From Vibrio hangzhouensis (GTDB lineage: Bacteria; Pseudomonadota; Gammaproteobacteria; Enterobacterales; Vibrionaceae): DNA of 64,000 nt. The notes beneath the pieces were generated by a model. The model made no database searches and was not told the DNA's origin. It saw only the letters and a program-made list of their open reading frames with translations. Below, piece by piece: positions 52,060 to 60,858 of this stretch. The translations under genes were made by a program, and so were the position numbers. Within the stretch, counting starts at the first letter, position 1; each line of letters begins with the position of its first letter. The stretch spans positions 18,516 to 82,515 of the forward strand of contig NZ_FNVG01000021.1 of NCBI RefSeq assembly GCF_900107935.1, in the 5' to 3' direction.

Positions 52060-52980
52060 TTACTTCTCCTCGTCCTTCTTAAGCATTGGGAAGCCTAGTG
52101 CTTCACGTGATGCGTAATATGCTTCTGCAACTGCTTTAGTCAGGTTGCGGATACGAAGGATGTAACGTTGGCGTTCTGTTACAGAGATAGCTTTGCGCGC
52201 GTCCAGGATGTTGAATGCGTGTGCTGCTTTAAGAATGCGCTCGTAAGCTGGTAGAGGAAGAGGCTTCTCTAGCTCTAGCAGCTGTTTAGTTTCTTTTTCA
52301 CACTGATCAAAGTAAGTGAATAGGAAATCGACGTCAGCGTGCTCGAAGTTGTACGTTGACTGCTCAACCTCGTTTTGGTGGAAGATGTCACCGTAAGTAA
52401 CGGCGCTGCCGTCTGGTGCCATGTTCCAGACAAGATCGTAAACAGAGTCAACCTCTTGGATATACATAGCCAGACGCTCGATACCATACGTGATTTCACC
52501 TGTTACTGGCTTACACTCCAGGCCGCCAACTTGTTGGAAGTAAGTGAACTGAGTCACTTCCATGCCGTTAAGCCACACTTCCCAGCCAAGGCCCCATGCA
52601 CCCAATGTCGGGTTTTCCCAGTTATCTTCTACGAAGCGAATATCGTGCACCAGTGGGTCGATACCAAGAACTTCAAGTGAGCCCAGATACAGTTCCTGGA
52701 TGTTGTCAGGAGAAGGCTTCAACGCTACCTGGAATTGATAGTAGTGCTGAAGACGGTTCGGGTTTTCACCATAACGGCCGTCAGTGGGACGACGAGAAGG
52801 TTGAACGTAAGCTGTCGACATTGGCTCTGGGCCAAGTGCACGCAGACATGTCATTGGGTGAGAGGTGCCAGCACCTACTTCCATATCTAGCGGTTGCACA
52901 ATGGTACAGCCATTTTGTGCCCAATAATCCTGCAGCGCGAGGATCATTCCCTGGAAGGTTTTGATATCGTATTTTTGCAT
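52060..52980 (-). CDS. glyQ: Glycyl-tRNA synthetase alpha subunit
   Basis: Protein of 306 aa, the class II catalytic subunit: MQKYDIKTFQGMILALQDYW at the start, LGPEPMSTAYVQPSRRPTDGRYG, and GWEVWLNGMEVTQFTYFQQVGG. The frame continues two codons to a TTG (52986), but ATG 52980 matches the family. An upstream minus-strand TATACT (53041-53046) is a possible -10 element. It is the first gene of glyQ-glyS. Confidence 0.97.
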   Translation of the reverse strand: MQKYDIKTFQGMILALQDYWAQNGCTIVQPLDMEVGAGTSHPMTCLRALGPEPMSTAYVQPSRRPTDGRYGENPNRLQHYYQFQVALKPSPDNIQELYLGSLEVLGIDPLVHDIRFVEDNWENPTLGAWGLGWEVWLNGMEVTQFTYFQQVGGLECKPVTGEITYGIERLAMYIQEVDSVYDLVWNMAPDGSAVTYGDIFHQNEVEQSTYNFEHADVDFLFTYFDQCEKETKQLLELEKPLPLPAYERILKAAHAFNILDARKAISVTERQRYILRIRNLTKAVAEAYYASREALGFPMLKKDEEK

Positions 52981-53162
52981 AGTCAATTCGCGCGATTCTT
53001 CTTCGAAAAAGTTCTGTCTGAAAGATAAAAATAACGATCAAGTATACCCAGTAATTCCTTGGGGTAGTAGAGGTAAAAGTGGTTAATTAATCATCGTTGG
53101 ACGAAAAAAGGTCGGTTTTTCGCATTTATTGGCGTGATTGAGGTTTGGTCGCAGTAAGATTG

Positions 53163-53191
53163 TTGAATTTGATACCCAGAGTGATTACAAT
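53163..53191 (+). promoter_or_regulatory. Promoter of the mneA-type gene
   Basis: TTGAAT (53163-53168), 17-base spacer, TACAAT (53186-53191). It would start transcription a few bases before the riboswitch. Confidence 0.7.
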
Positions 53192-53197
53192 GCCGCC

Positions 53198-53318
53198 ATC
53201 TTTGGGGAGTAGCTTATTCCGACTCTAACAAGAGTCAGAATTCGTTCGTCAACATAATTGGTGCAAAATCACCATGGCGTTCGAGACTTGTGCCTGCAAG
53301 TTTAGCAAGACCATAGAT
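53198..53318 (+). ncRNA. yybP-ykoY manganese riboswitch
   Basis: The conserved first internal loop GGGGAGTAGC (53204-53213) and the partner element GCAAGACCAT (53305-53314), with GTCAACATA between, are the hallmarks of the yybP-ykoY aptamer, which binds Mn2+. It sits in the 415-base glyQ-mneA gap, behind a good promoter and about 80 bases before a UPF0016 manganese exporter gene, the family known to be under this switch in Vibrio. The boundaries are approximate; the expression platform was not resolved. Confidence 0.82.
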
Positions 53319-53395
53319 AAACATCGTGAACCGGGGTGGGGCGCGAGGTTTGTCTATAGGTTAAATACTATAATCCCTGCCCCTTAGAGCATGTC

Positions 53396-53950
53396 GTGAG
53401 CGTTTTAGCTATTTCAATTACAACTGTTGCGTTAGCCGAGATTGGGGACAAAACCCAGCTTCTATCCTTGTTATTGGCCAGTCGTTACCGTAAACCAATT
53501 CCAATTATTGCTGCCATTTTCCTGGCAACGATTGCCAATCATGCCCTTGCTGCCTGGTTAGGGGTCGTGGTGGCTGACTATTTGTCGCCTGAGGTCCTGA
53601 AATGGGTGGTGGTGGCCAGTTTTCTCGCGATGGCAGCCTGGGTGCTGATCCCAGATAAGTTGGATGATGATGAAAGCATTTCCAACAGAGGCCCTTTCGT
53701 GGCGAGCTTCATTGCCTTTTTTATCGCAGAAATCGGTGACAAGACCCAAATAGCGACGTCCATTCTTGGTGCGCAGTACTCGGATGCGCTGACCTGGGTC
53801 GTGCTCGGGACGACGATTGGTATGCTGTTGGCAAACGTACCGGTTGTGTTGATTGGTAAGTTATCTGCAGACAAACTACCTCTTGACTGGATTCGCAGAA
53901 TTACCGCCATATTGTTCGTCGGCCTGGCGATAGGGGCTGCTATTTTTTAA
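53396..53950 (+). CDS. mneA: UPF0016 family manganese exporter, MneA-like
   Basis: Protein of 184 aa from a GTG start, with about six hydrophobic helices in two homologous halves, each holding the family signature EIGDKT (residues 15-20 and 112-117) whose acidic residues bind the cation. MneA of V. cholerae, of this family, exports Mn2+. The riboswitch upstream supports manganese-induced expression here. An ATG just before the GTG is followed at once by a stop in its frame. Confidence 0.9.
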   Translation: MSVLAISITTVALAEIGDKTQLLSLLLASRYRKPIPIIAAIFLATIANHALAAWLGVVVADYLSPEVLKWVVVASFLAMAAWVLIPDKLDDDESISNRGPFVASFIAFFIAEIGDKTQIATSILGAQYSDALTWVVLGTTIGMLLANVPVVLIGKLSADKLPLDWIRRITAILFVGLAIGAAIF

Positions 53951-54091
53951 TAACAATATCAACATGCTAATAAAAATTAATCGGGATCAAACTCTTGCGC
54001 TAATCTGGTGGATTTCGTGATGAATGACATATTAGTGTCATAATTGTCATGGTAATTTAACTATGTGGATCCTAGCGAGAGGGCAACAACT

Positions 54092-54352
54092 ATGCTTACA
54101 CGTTACACAGGAATGACCGCACAGAGTCAAAGCCGCCTATTTACTTTTGGCTTGGTCTTGACGCTTTTGGGGATGGTATTGACCGATATGTGGATACCCA
54201 TGGTGGTTGGTGCCATCATTATGGTTGGACTGACGGTAGAATCTTGGATTCGAGTTCAACATCTGATCCCGATGCACAATGAACTGCGCTCGATGCAAAA
54301 GCAGTTGAAGAAACTGCAATCGGAAATGCGCACCATAGAGTATGACGAATAG
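54092..54352 (+). CDS. Small inner-membrane protein with C-terminal coiled coil, unknown function
   Basis: Protein of 86 aa from ATG 54092 (GAGAGGGC before it); the frame extends back to 54065. Two membrane helices (LFTFGLVLTLLGMVLTDMW and IPMVVGAIIMVGLTVESWI) are followed by a charged heptad-like tail (NELRSMQKQLKKLQSEMRTIEYDE). No family is recognised. It is followed by a strong terminator. Confidence 0.72.
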   Translation: MLTRYTGMTAQSQSRLFTFGLVLTLLGMVLTDMWIPMVVGAIIMVGLTVESWIRVQHLIPMHNELRSMQKQLKKLQSEMRTIEYDE

Positions 54353-54353
54353 T

Positions 54354-54381
54354 AAAAAGGCTGCATTGTGCAGCCTTTTTT
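54354..54381. terminator. Bidirectional terminator
   Basis: AAAAAGGCTGC (54354-54364) and GCAGCCTTTTT (54370-54380), perfect 11-bp stem with a 5-base loop. It lies between the small membrane protein gene and tusA. Confidence 0.9.
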
Positions 54382-54387
54382 GATCTT

Positions 54388-54636
54388 TTATGCCAGACCT
54401 TTCTTAATCAGATAAAGGTAGGGGATAGCGTCGGTTTGTGCCCCAACTAGCTGGTGATCCATGAACCGGCAAAAGCTTGGAATGTCTCGCGTTGTGGAGG
54501 GGTCGTCAGCTTTCACTAACAACACTTCACCGTCTTCCATTTTTCGAATTGTCTTCCTGACCATCATCACTGGCTCTGGGCAGCGCAATCCTTCAGCTTC
54601 GAGTGTTTGCGTTGCAAGGTCTGTATTGATTGTCAT
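54388..54636 (-). CDS. tusA: Sulfur carrier protein TusA
   Basis: Protein of 82 aa with the TusA signature LRCPEPVMMVRKTIRKM; Cys19 in the CPEP motif accepts persulfide sulfur from IscS and passes it on for tRNA 2-thiouridine and cofactor synthesis. DDPSTTRDIPSFCRFM is the second conserved block. It is a single gene. Confidence 0.95.
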   Translation of the reverse strand: MTINTDLATQTLEAEGLRCPEPVMMVRKTIRKMEDGEVLLVKADDPSTTRDIPSFCRFMDHQLVGAQTDAIPYLYLIKKGLA

Positions 54637-54770
54637 GATGCGCTCTTTCTATCTAAAAAACAGCTCAAATTCTACTTATGAAGAAAAAATATGCAATAAC
54701 TCTTGGCAAATGGTTTTTTTTGTTTTAACTTTATTTAACAAGTTGGTAACAAAGAAGCGAGGGAGTAGCT

Positions 54771-54956
54771 ATGTTGACCACTTTAGACAGATTAACGATA
54801 TACTCAGTGCTGTGCTTTATCGCCTTCTGTGCCCTGGTACTCAAGACTTCAGTAGAGCCTAGCGCAATGCCTCTATTAGGTTTAAGCGCTGCCATTTTTG
54901 GTATTTGGATCGAAATGCGGCGTTGGCAAGATGTTTCGGAAGAACAGGAAAATTAA
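54771..54956 (+). CDS. Small membrane protein of unknown function
   Basis: Protein of 61 aa with two hydrophobic segments (YSVLCFIAFCALVLKT and MPLLGLSAAIFGIWIEM) and an acidic tail. GAGGGAG lies eight bases before the ATG, and a terminator follows the next gap. No family is recognised, but the ribosome-binding site and membrane topology favour a real gene. Confidence 0.6.
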   Translation: MLTTLDRLTIYSVLCFIAFCALVLKTSVEPSAMPLLGLSAAIFGIWIEMRRWQDVSEEQEN

Positions 54957-55035
54957 CAATTTATAAACATTTTGCAATTTTAACTTATTAACACACTATA
55001 CGACATTCCGACACTATCCCCATTTTCTTGGGCTT

Positions 55036-55061
55036 CCCCGCTGAAAGGCGGGATTTTTTTT
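55036..55061 (+). terminator. Terminator after the 61-aa membrane protein gene
   Basis: CCCGC (55037-55041) and GCGGG (55048-55052) pair around TGAAAG, followed by a run of eight T after GA. Confidence 0.75.
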
Positions 55062-55128
55062 ATCTGGAGCTAGGTAAAGGGGCGCTTGCTACGTGTACAC
55101 TAGGAGAATAATAAGGTAGGAAGCGTTT

Positions 55129-56070
55129 ATGGAACTCGAAGAAATTTATCGTCGTGATCTCAATTTGTTAGTTGCGCTAAAAGTGTTAGTGGAAGAGGGC
55201 AGCGTAAGCCAGGCTGCGGTTCGCCTGAGCCTCAGTCAGTCTGCAACGAGCCGGGTCTTGGGTCGACTGCGAGAACTGCTTAACGATCCGTTATTTACTC
55301 GACAAGGACAGCGCCTTATACCAACCCGCAAGGCGGTGGAAATCTGCAAGCAAATTGATCAGCCATTGGAGGCTTTCCGCCAACTGCTGACACCAACAGA
55401 GTTCAACCCGTTCTATTGCAATGAACGCTTCCTGATTGCGACTACGGACTACGCCATGCAGACCATTCTTCCCTATGCTCTGCCTAAGGTTTATCAGCTG
55501 GCCCCTAATATTTCACTGGAGTTCGCTCCACTTCAGCACGAAAATCTGTTCAAACAGTTAAGTACAGATAAGGTCGATATGGCCATCTGCCGACCTTCAG
55601 GGTCTGTGGCTCCCCTACATCAGGACATTCTGGGGCAAGTGGGTGTATCCTGTCTGGTATCTAAGCAGCATCCATTGGCGAGTCACCCCTTGTCTCTGGA
55701 AGACTATATTAACGCTCCCCATGCGATGATTGCTATCAGTGATGGCGTGAAAGCATTACTGGATGCGGCATTGATTAACCAGAAAGCGCGCAGAATGGTA
55801 TTGCGTGCCTACCACCTTGAAGCAGCGCTGGCCATTGTTGATAGCATGCCACTCATCATTACCGTACCGGCGGACCTGGCCTATTTGGTGGCGGACCGTT
55901 ATGACCTGGTGATTAAGCCACTGCCCTTTGCTTTTACACCGTTTGATTATTCACTTATCTGGCATACACGTTGTGATACCTCGGAGTCGCAGCAATGGTT
56001 GCGCTCGGTGCTCAAGGAGGAGTGCGGAAAGTTGATTGCGAAACGAATTGAGGATGTAGGGTTGGGATAG
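55129..56070 (+). CDS. LysR-type transcriptional regulator
   Basis: Protein of 313 aa. The N-terminal helix-turn-helix (RRDLNLLVALKVLVEEGSVSQAAVRLSLSQSATSRVLGRLR) is of the NodD/LeuO-like subgroup, whose members begin with RxDLNLL. The effector domain follows (LIATTDYAMQTILPYALPKVYQ...). The target is not identifiable from sequence; it is convergent with acuI, and a palindrome upstream of acuI is a candidate site only by proximity. TAGGAAG precedes the ATG. Confidence 0.88.
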   Translation: MELEEIYRRDLNLLVALKVLVEEGSVSQAAVRLSLSQSATSRVLGRLRELLNDPLFTRQGQRLIPTRKAVEICKQIDQPLEAFRQLLTPTEFNPFYCNERFLIATTDYAMQTILPYALPKVYQLAPNISLEFAPLQHENLFKQLSTDKVDMAICRPSGSVAPLHQDILGQVGVSCLVSKQHPLASHPLSLEDYINAPHAMIAISDGVKALLDAALINQKARRMVLRAYHLEAALAIVDSMPLIITVPADLAYLVADRYDLVIKPLPFAFTPFDYSLIWHTRCDTSESQQWLRSVLKEECGKLIAKRIEDVGLG

Positions 56071-56072
56071 GG

Positions 56073-56127
56073 GCCCACTCACGGAGTGGGCGATGACAAA
56101 GGATTAGGTTACCCCCCTTGTTCAGGG
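56073..56127. other. Hairpins between convergent lysR and acuI genes
   Basis: GCCCACTC (56073-56080) pairs with GAGTGGGC (56084-56091) over a 3-base loop, and a second short stem (CCCC/GGGG) follows near 56115-56127. No U-tract, so rho-independent termination is doubtful. Confidence 0.45.
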
Positions 56128-56152
56128 GAGGTCAGTGGAAATTTTAACCTGC

Positions 56153-57133
56153 TTAGATCTTGATAGTGACTCGCCCGGTGACAGCGCCATTAGTAATGTC
56201 TTCAGCAGCTTGAATTGCTTCTTCCAACGCTACGGTTTTGCTGGCCTGCGCATAGAATGACTCCGGAAGCAGGGCTGCTAACTGTTCCCACGCTTTGATG
56301 CGTTTCTCACGTGGGCACATTACTGAATCCACGCCTTGCAGGCGCACATTACGCAGGATAAATGGCATTACCGTTGTGGGTAGATCAAAGCCTCCCGCCA
56401 GACCGCAAGCCGCAACTACACCGTTATAGTTCATTTGCGCCAGTACTTTGGCCAGCAGTTTGCTGCCTACTGTATCTACGGCGGCGGCCCATAATTGACG
56501 TTCAAGAGGTTTCGCTGGCTCTTCCAGTTCACTGCGCTCAACGATGCGAGCTGCGCCTAGCGACTTAAGTAGCTCACCATTTTCCGATGCACGACCCGTT
56601 ACTGCTGCTACTTTATAGCCCAATTGATTAAGCAGTGTGACTGACACGCTGCCGACGCCACCACTGGCTCCTGTGACCAGCACTTCCCCGTCTTCCGGTT
56701 TTACACCAGCATCAACGATGGCTTGTACACAGAGCATAGCGGTGAAACCAGCGGTACCGATAGCCATGACTTTCTCCGCATCCAGCCCTACTGGCATAGG
56801 GACAAGCCAGTCGCCGTTCAGACTCGCTTTTTCAGCCATGCCGCCCCAATGGTTTTCACCGACGCCCCAGCCCGTAAGTACCACTTCGTCACCTTCCTTG
56901 TAGCGAGGGTCTTCTGATTGAGACACGACGCCAGAGAGGTCGATACCCGGAACCATAGGGAAATTGCGGATAATTTTACCTTTACCAGTAATCGCCAACC
57001 CATCTTTGTAGTTCAAAGATGAATATTTTACATCTATTTTTACATTACCTTCGGGAAGCTGTGACTCGTCAACCTGAGAAATGGTCGCGATGGTTTTCTT
57101 GTCTTCTTGGTTAAGTAACAGTGCTTTGAACAT
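56153..57133 (-). CDS. acuI: Acrylyl-CoA reductase (NADPH), AcuI/YhdH
   Basis: Protein of 326 aa, medium-chain dehydrogenase/reductase of the quinone-reductase-like branch: SSLNYKDGLAITGKGKI, VPGIDLSGVV, NADPH-binding GASGGVGSVSVTLL and VDTVGSKLLAKVLA. It has no zinc-ligand set. It reduces toxic acryloyl-CoA to propionyl-CoA, for example in DMSP or propionate metabolism. ATG 57133 has GGAGA upstream; four codons of longer frame from a TTG are rejected. Confidence 0.9.
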   Translation of the reverse strand: MFKALLLNQEDKKTIATISQVDESQLPEGNVKIDVKYSSLNYKDGLAITGKGKIIRNFPMVPGIDLSGVVSQSEDPRYKEGDEVVLTGWGVGENHWGGMAEKASLNGDWLVPMPVGLDAEKVMAIGTAGFTAMLCVQAIVDAGVKPEDGEVLVTGASGGVGSVSVTLLNQLGYKVAAVTGRASENGELLKSLGAARIVERSELEEPAKPLERQLWAAAVDTVGSKLLAKVLAQMNYNGVVAACGLAGGFDLPTTVMPFILRNVRLQGVDSVMCPREKRIKAWEQLAALLPESFYAQASKTVALEEAIQAAEDITNGAVTGRVTIKI

Positions 57134-57217
57134 GGTGTTCTCCAATGAGTTGACGTGTTATCTGCAGCCAAGTGTAGGTGACAAACAGGGAAATAAACAA
57201 TGAAACTTCAACATTAG

Positions 57218-57240
57218 ATACATGCATCACATGCATATAT
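57218..57240. promoter_or_regulatory. Near-perfect palindrome upstream of acuI
   Basis: ATACATGCAT and ATGCATATAT flank CAC; the arms match at 9 of 10 positions and each contains the self-complementary ATGCAT. It lies 85 bases upstream of the acuI start, just beyond the fadA terminator. A plausible operator. Confidence 0.5.
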
Positions 57241-57267
57241 AAAAACAGCCCCGCAAGCGGAGCTGTT
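57241..57267 (-). terminator. Terminator of fadBA
   Basis: On the minus strand AACAGC-U-CCG pairs with CGG-G-GCUGUU and runs into UUUUUAU. It lies 19 bases past the fadA stop. Confidence 0.75.
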
Positions 57268-57285
57268 GTTTAGTTTCTCTGAAAG

Positions 57286-58449
57286 TTAAGGGCGTTCAAA
57301 GATGGTTGCAATGCCCTGACCCAGACCAATACACATGGTAGCCAGACCAATTTTTGCGTCTTTGTCTTCCATGATATTGATAAGGGTGGTGGAGATACGA
57401 GAGCCTGAGCAGCCCAGTGGGTGACCCAGAGCTATCGCTCCACCGTTAAGGTTGACCTTCTCATCAACTACTTCTAGCAGGCCTAGATCTTTGGCACAAG
57501 GCAGGGACTGAGCGGCAAAGGCTTCGTTAAGCTCAACAATATCGATATCGTCCATCGTCAAACCGGCGCGCTTAAGCGCTTTTTGCGTCGCAGGAACCGG
57601 TCCGTAGCCCATGATCGATGGATCGCAACCTGCGATGGCCATTGAACGGATCTTGGCTCGAATTTTCAAACCCAGCTCTTTGGCTTTGTCCTCGCTCATG
57701 ATAAGCATTGCAGACGCACCATCAGACAGCGCAGAGGATGTGCCAGCAGTGACCGTACCATTGGCCGGATCAAACACCGGACGAAGCTGAGACAAACCTT
57801 CAACATTGGTTTCTGGACGAATGACTTCATCGTAATCCAGCGTAAACAGGGAGCCGTCTTCAGCATGCCCTTCTGTCGGCAGGATTTCGTTTTTGAAACG
57901 ACCCTCTACTGTTGCGGCCTGTGCGCGTTGGTGGCTACGAGCTGCAAATTCATCCTGCTGCTCGCGGCTAATGCCATGTAACTTACCCAACATTTCTGCT
58001 GTAAGTCCCATCATTCCCGCTGCTTTAGCTACATTTTTCGACAGTTGCGGGTGGAAATCAACACCGTGAGTCATAGGTACGTGACCCATGTGTTCGACAC
58101 CACCAATCAGGCAGATATCGGCGTCGCCAACCATAATGGAGCGCGCTGCATCGTGCAGGGCCTGCATGGATGAGCCACACAGACGGTTTACCGTGACCGC
58201 ACCAATTTCAATAGGTAGCCCGGCCAGTAGCGCAGCATTACGAGCAACGTTAAAACCTTGCTCCAGAGTTTGCTGTACACAGCCCCAGTAGATATCTTCA
58301 ATCTCTTCTGGCTTTACTTGTGGGTTGCGAGCCAAGATACCTTTCATTAGATGTGCCGATAAGTCTTCAGCACGCTGATGTCTAAATGCACCACCCTTGG
58401 AACGACCCATGGGTGTACGAAGACAATCAACAACGACAACATTTTTCAT
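57286..58449 (-). CDS. fadA: 3-ketoacyl-CoA thiolase FadA
   Basis: Protein of 387 aa, same length as E. coli FadA. It is the thiolytic step of beta-oxidation, beta subunit of the FadBA complex. The nucleophilic Cys is in NRLCGSSMQALHDAA near residue 91; the acid/base His and Cys are in ALGHPLGCSG and ATMCIGLGQG near the C-terminus. The frame extends five codons upstream; MKNVVVVDCLRTPMGR with GAGGAAT upstream is preferred. It is 26 bases after fadB. Confidence 0.96.
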   Translation of the reverse strand: MKNVVVVDCLRTPMGRSKGGAFRHQRAEDLSAHLMKGILARNPQVKPEEIEDIYWGCVQQTLEQGFNVARNAALLAGLPIEIGAVTVNRLCGSSMQALHDAARSIMVGDADICLIGGVEHMGHVPMTHGVDFHPQLSKNVAKAAGMMGLTAEMLGKLHGISREQQDEFAARSHQRAQAATVEGRFKNEILPTEGHAEDGSLFTLDYDEVIRPETNVEGLSQLRPVFDPANGTVTAGTSSALSDGASAMLIMSEDKAKELGLKIRAKIRSMAIAGCDPSIMGYGPVPATQKALKRAGLTMDDIDIVELNEAFAAQSLPCAKDLGLLEVVDEKVNLNGGAIALGHPLGCSGSRISTTLINIMEDKDAKIGLATMCIGLGQGIATIFERP

Positions 58450-58475
58450 TTTGATATTCCTCATCCAATCGGTGG

Positions 58476-60644
58476 TTACAGTGAGCTAGCTTGCTGCACG
58501 TCATAGAAGCGCTTGCCAAAGCTTGCCATATCGACCAGCGACTGAGGCACCTTGTACATCGCACCTAGCGACTCATATTGCTTCGCCATCACAACGTAGT
58601 TATCGATACCGATACTGTCTAGGTAGCGGAACACACCACCTCTAAATGGAGGGAAGCCCAGACCGTAAACCAGCGCCATATCGGCTTCTTGAGGTGTAGC
58701 AATGATGCCTTCTTCCAGGCAAAGTGCTACTTCATTGATCATTGGAATCATCATGCGCTGAATAATGGTATCGTCGTCAAACGCCTGTGCTGGTTTGCTG
58801 ACCGCTTCGAGCAGAGCGTTAATGTCTTCACTTGGCGCTTTCTTAGGGCGACCACGTTTGTCTGTGGTGTAAGCGTAGAAGCCAGAACCATTTTTCTGAC
58901 CATATCGAGTGTTTTCAAATAACACGTCGATAGCATCACGCTGATCTTTTGCCATGCGCTCCGGGAAGCCCTCGGCCATTACTGCCTGTGCGTGATGCGC
59001 GGTATCGATGCCGACAACATCCAGCAGATATGCCGGTCCCATTGGCCAGCCGAACTTACGCTCCATCACTTTGTCGATCTGGATAAAGTTGGCACCATCA
59101 CTGAGCAGTTGACTGAAGCCGCCAAAGTATGGGAATAGCACGCGGTTGACGAAGAAGCCCGGACAATCGTTTACCACGATTGGTGATTTACCCATCTTCG
59201 CGGCATAGGCAACGACACGATTGATGGTTTCTTCTGAAGTGTGTTCACCACGAATGATTTCGACCAATGGCATACGGTGCACCGGGTTGAAGAAATGCAT
59301 ACCGCAGAAGTTTTCTGGGCGTTTCAGCGATTTTGCCAGCGTATTGATAGGAATCGTTGAGGTATTCGATGCGATAACCGTACCTTCACCAACAAGTTCT
59401 TCTACTTCGCTCAGTACCGCAGCCTTGATCTTTGGATTCTCCACCACAGCTTCAACGATGACATCGCTTTGCTCAATACCTGCGTAATGCAGGCTAGGGG
59501 TAATAGAGGCGAGTACGCCAGCCATCTTAAATCCGTCGATACGTCCACGTTGCAGGCGTTTGTTGAGTAGTTTGGATGCTTCGGTCATGCCTAGCTCTAA
59601 CGATGCTTGAGCAATGTCCTTCATAATGACAGGCACACCTTTAAGCGCTGATTGGAAAGCGATACCGCCACCCATGATACCCGCGCCCAATACGGCAGCA
59701 CGTTCAGTTTCTTTACCTGATTTAGCTGCTTTCTTCGCCAGACCTTTGATGTACTGATCATTGAGGAAAATGCCAACCAGCGCATTTGCTACATCTGACC
59801 CAGCCAGATTAATGAAGTAGTTTGCTTCCACTTCCAGTGCATCATCACGACCCATTTGGGCAGCATCTTCAATGGTTTTAACGGCTGCCATAGGGGCTGG
59901 GTAGTGTGGTCCCGCTTTTTGGGCAACAAGGCCTTTTGCCATGGTAAAGCTCATCATTGATTCAAGCTTGCTAAGCGTCAATGGAGAGACTTTCGCCTGA
60001 CGGCGTGCTTTCCAGTCAATCTTTTCATTGATAGCAAGTTCGATGGTGTTGAGCGCTGATTCGTACAAGGCATCGGTATCCACAATGGCATCAAGAAGGC
60101 CGACCTTTAGTGCTTCATTGGCACGGCATGCTTTGCCTTGAGTGATGATTTCCATGGCGCTGTCAGCACCGATCAAGCGCGGAAGGCGAACAGTGCCACC
60201 AAATCCAGGCATGATGCCAAGTTTGGTTTCTGGTAAACCAATGCTGGTGGTTTTATCACCGATTCGGAAATCTGTCGCCAATACGCATTCGCAGCCACCA
60301 CCTAAGGTATGACCTTTAAGTGCTGAAAGGGTTGGGACTGGCAGATCTTCCAGTTTGTTGAATATGTTGTTGGCGAACCCCAACCATTGCTTGAGTTCGG
60401 CTTTTGGCTTAGCAAATAGACCTAAGAACTCGGTAATGTCTGCGCCCACGATGAAGGCACTTTTATCGGTAGTCAGGATAAGGCCTTTAAGGTCATTCCA
60501 TGCTGCTAATGCATCAAGAGCTTTATCCAGGGCTTCGAGAGTAGCCAGATCAAGTTTATTGACCGACTTGGGAGAGCTAAAGCACAGTTCGGCGATGCCG
60601 CTACGTACTTCCTTTACCTGTAGAGTTTCAGATTGGTAAATCAT
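58476..60644 (-). CDS. fadB: Multifunctional fatty-acid oxidation complex alpha subunit FadB
   Basis: Protein of 722 aa. The N-terminal enoyl-CoA hydratase/isomerase has GHTLGGGCECVLATDFRIG and LGIMPGFGGTVRLPRLIG (about residues 108-165). The 3-hydroxyacyl-CoA dehydrogenase follows, with NAD-binding GAGIMGGGIAFQ near residue 318 and the catalytic His in MHFFNPVHRMPLVE near residue 450. The frame extends 55 codons upstream across the operator region; MIYQSETLQVKEV is the natural start. A FadR-type operator lies 60 bases upstream. Confidence 0.96.
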   Translation of the reverse strand: MIYQSETLQVKEVRSGIAELCFSSPKSVNKLDLATLEALDKALDALAAWNDLKGLILTTDKSAFIVGADITEFLGLFAKPKAELKQWLGFANNIFNKLEDLPVPTLSALKGHTLGGGCECVLATDFRIGDKTTSIGLPETKLGIMPGFGGTVRLPRLIGADSAMEIITQGKACRANEALKVGLLDAIVDTDALYESALNTIELAINEKIDWKARRQAKVSPLTLSKLESMMSFTMAKGLVAQKAGPHYPAPMAAVKTIEDAAQMGRDDALEVEANYFINLAGSDVANALVGIFLNDQYIKGLAKKAAKSGKETERAAVLGAGIMGGGIAFQSALKGVPVIMKDIAQASLELGMTEASKLLNKRLQRGRIDGFKMAGVLASITPSLHYAGIEQSDVIVEAVVENPKIKAAVLSEVEELVGEGTVIASNTSTIPINTLAKSLKRPENFCGMHFFNPVHRMPLVEIIRGEHTSEETINRVVAYAAKMGKSPIVVNDCPGFFVNRVLFPYFGGFSQLLSDGANFIQIDKVMERKFGWPMGPAYLLDVVGIDTAHHAQAVMAEGFPERMAKDQRDAIDVLFENTRYGQKNGSGFYAYTTDKRGRPKKAPSEDINALLEAVSKPAQAFDDDTIIQRMMIPMINEVALCLEEGIIATPQEADMALVYGLGFPPFRGGVFRYLDSIGIDNYVVMAKQYESLGAMYKVPQSLVDMASFGKRFYDVQQASSL

Positions 60645-60703
60645 TGTCTTTCTCCGTGACAGACAATCTGTGATTGTGTGAAAGCGGTTGTTATAGTTTT
60701 TAC

Positions 60704-60720
60704 ATCTGGTTAGACCAGTT
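60704..60720. promoter_or_regulatory. FadR-type operator upstream of fadBA
   Basis: On the minus strand AACTGGTCTAACCAGAT has the FadR half-sites CTGGT and ACCAG with the right 3-base centre. At 60 bases before the fadB start it should repress fadBA in the absence of long-chain acyl-CoA. Confidence 0.8.
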
Positions 60721-60858
60721 ATGTTAGTGTGAACTGCATTGAAAGTAATTTCAATACATTTTTTAAACAACTGTTTAACATTATGACCATGGTCCAATCT
60801 TCGAGTCAATCGCTAAAGCTCGTGGTAGAATACCCTTTTTAGGCTACAAACATGACAA

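Noticed and set aside
52081..52115. parS site at TTCACGTGA inside glyQ
   Set aside because: Only the CACGTG core matches; the outer arms do not form the palindrome.
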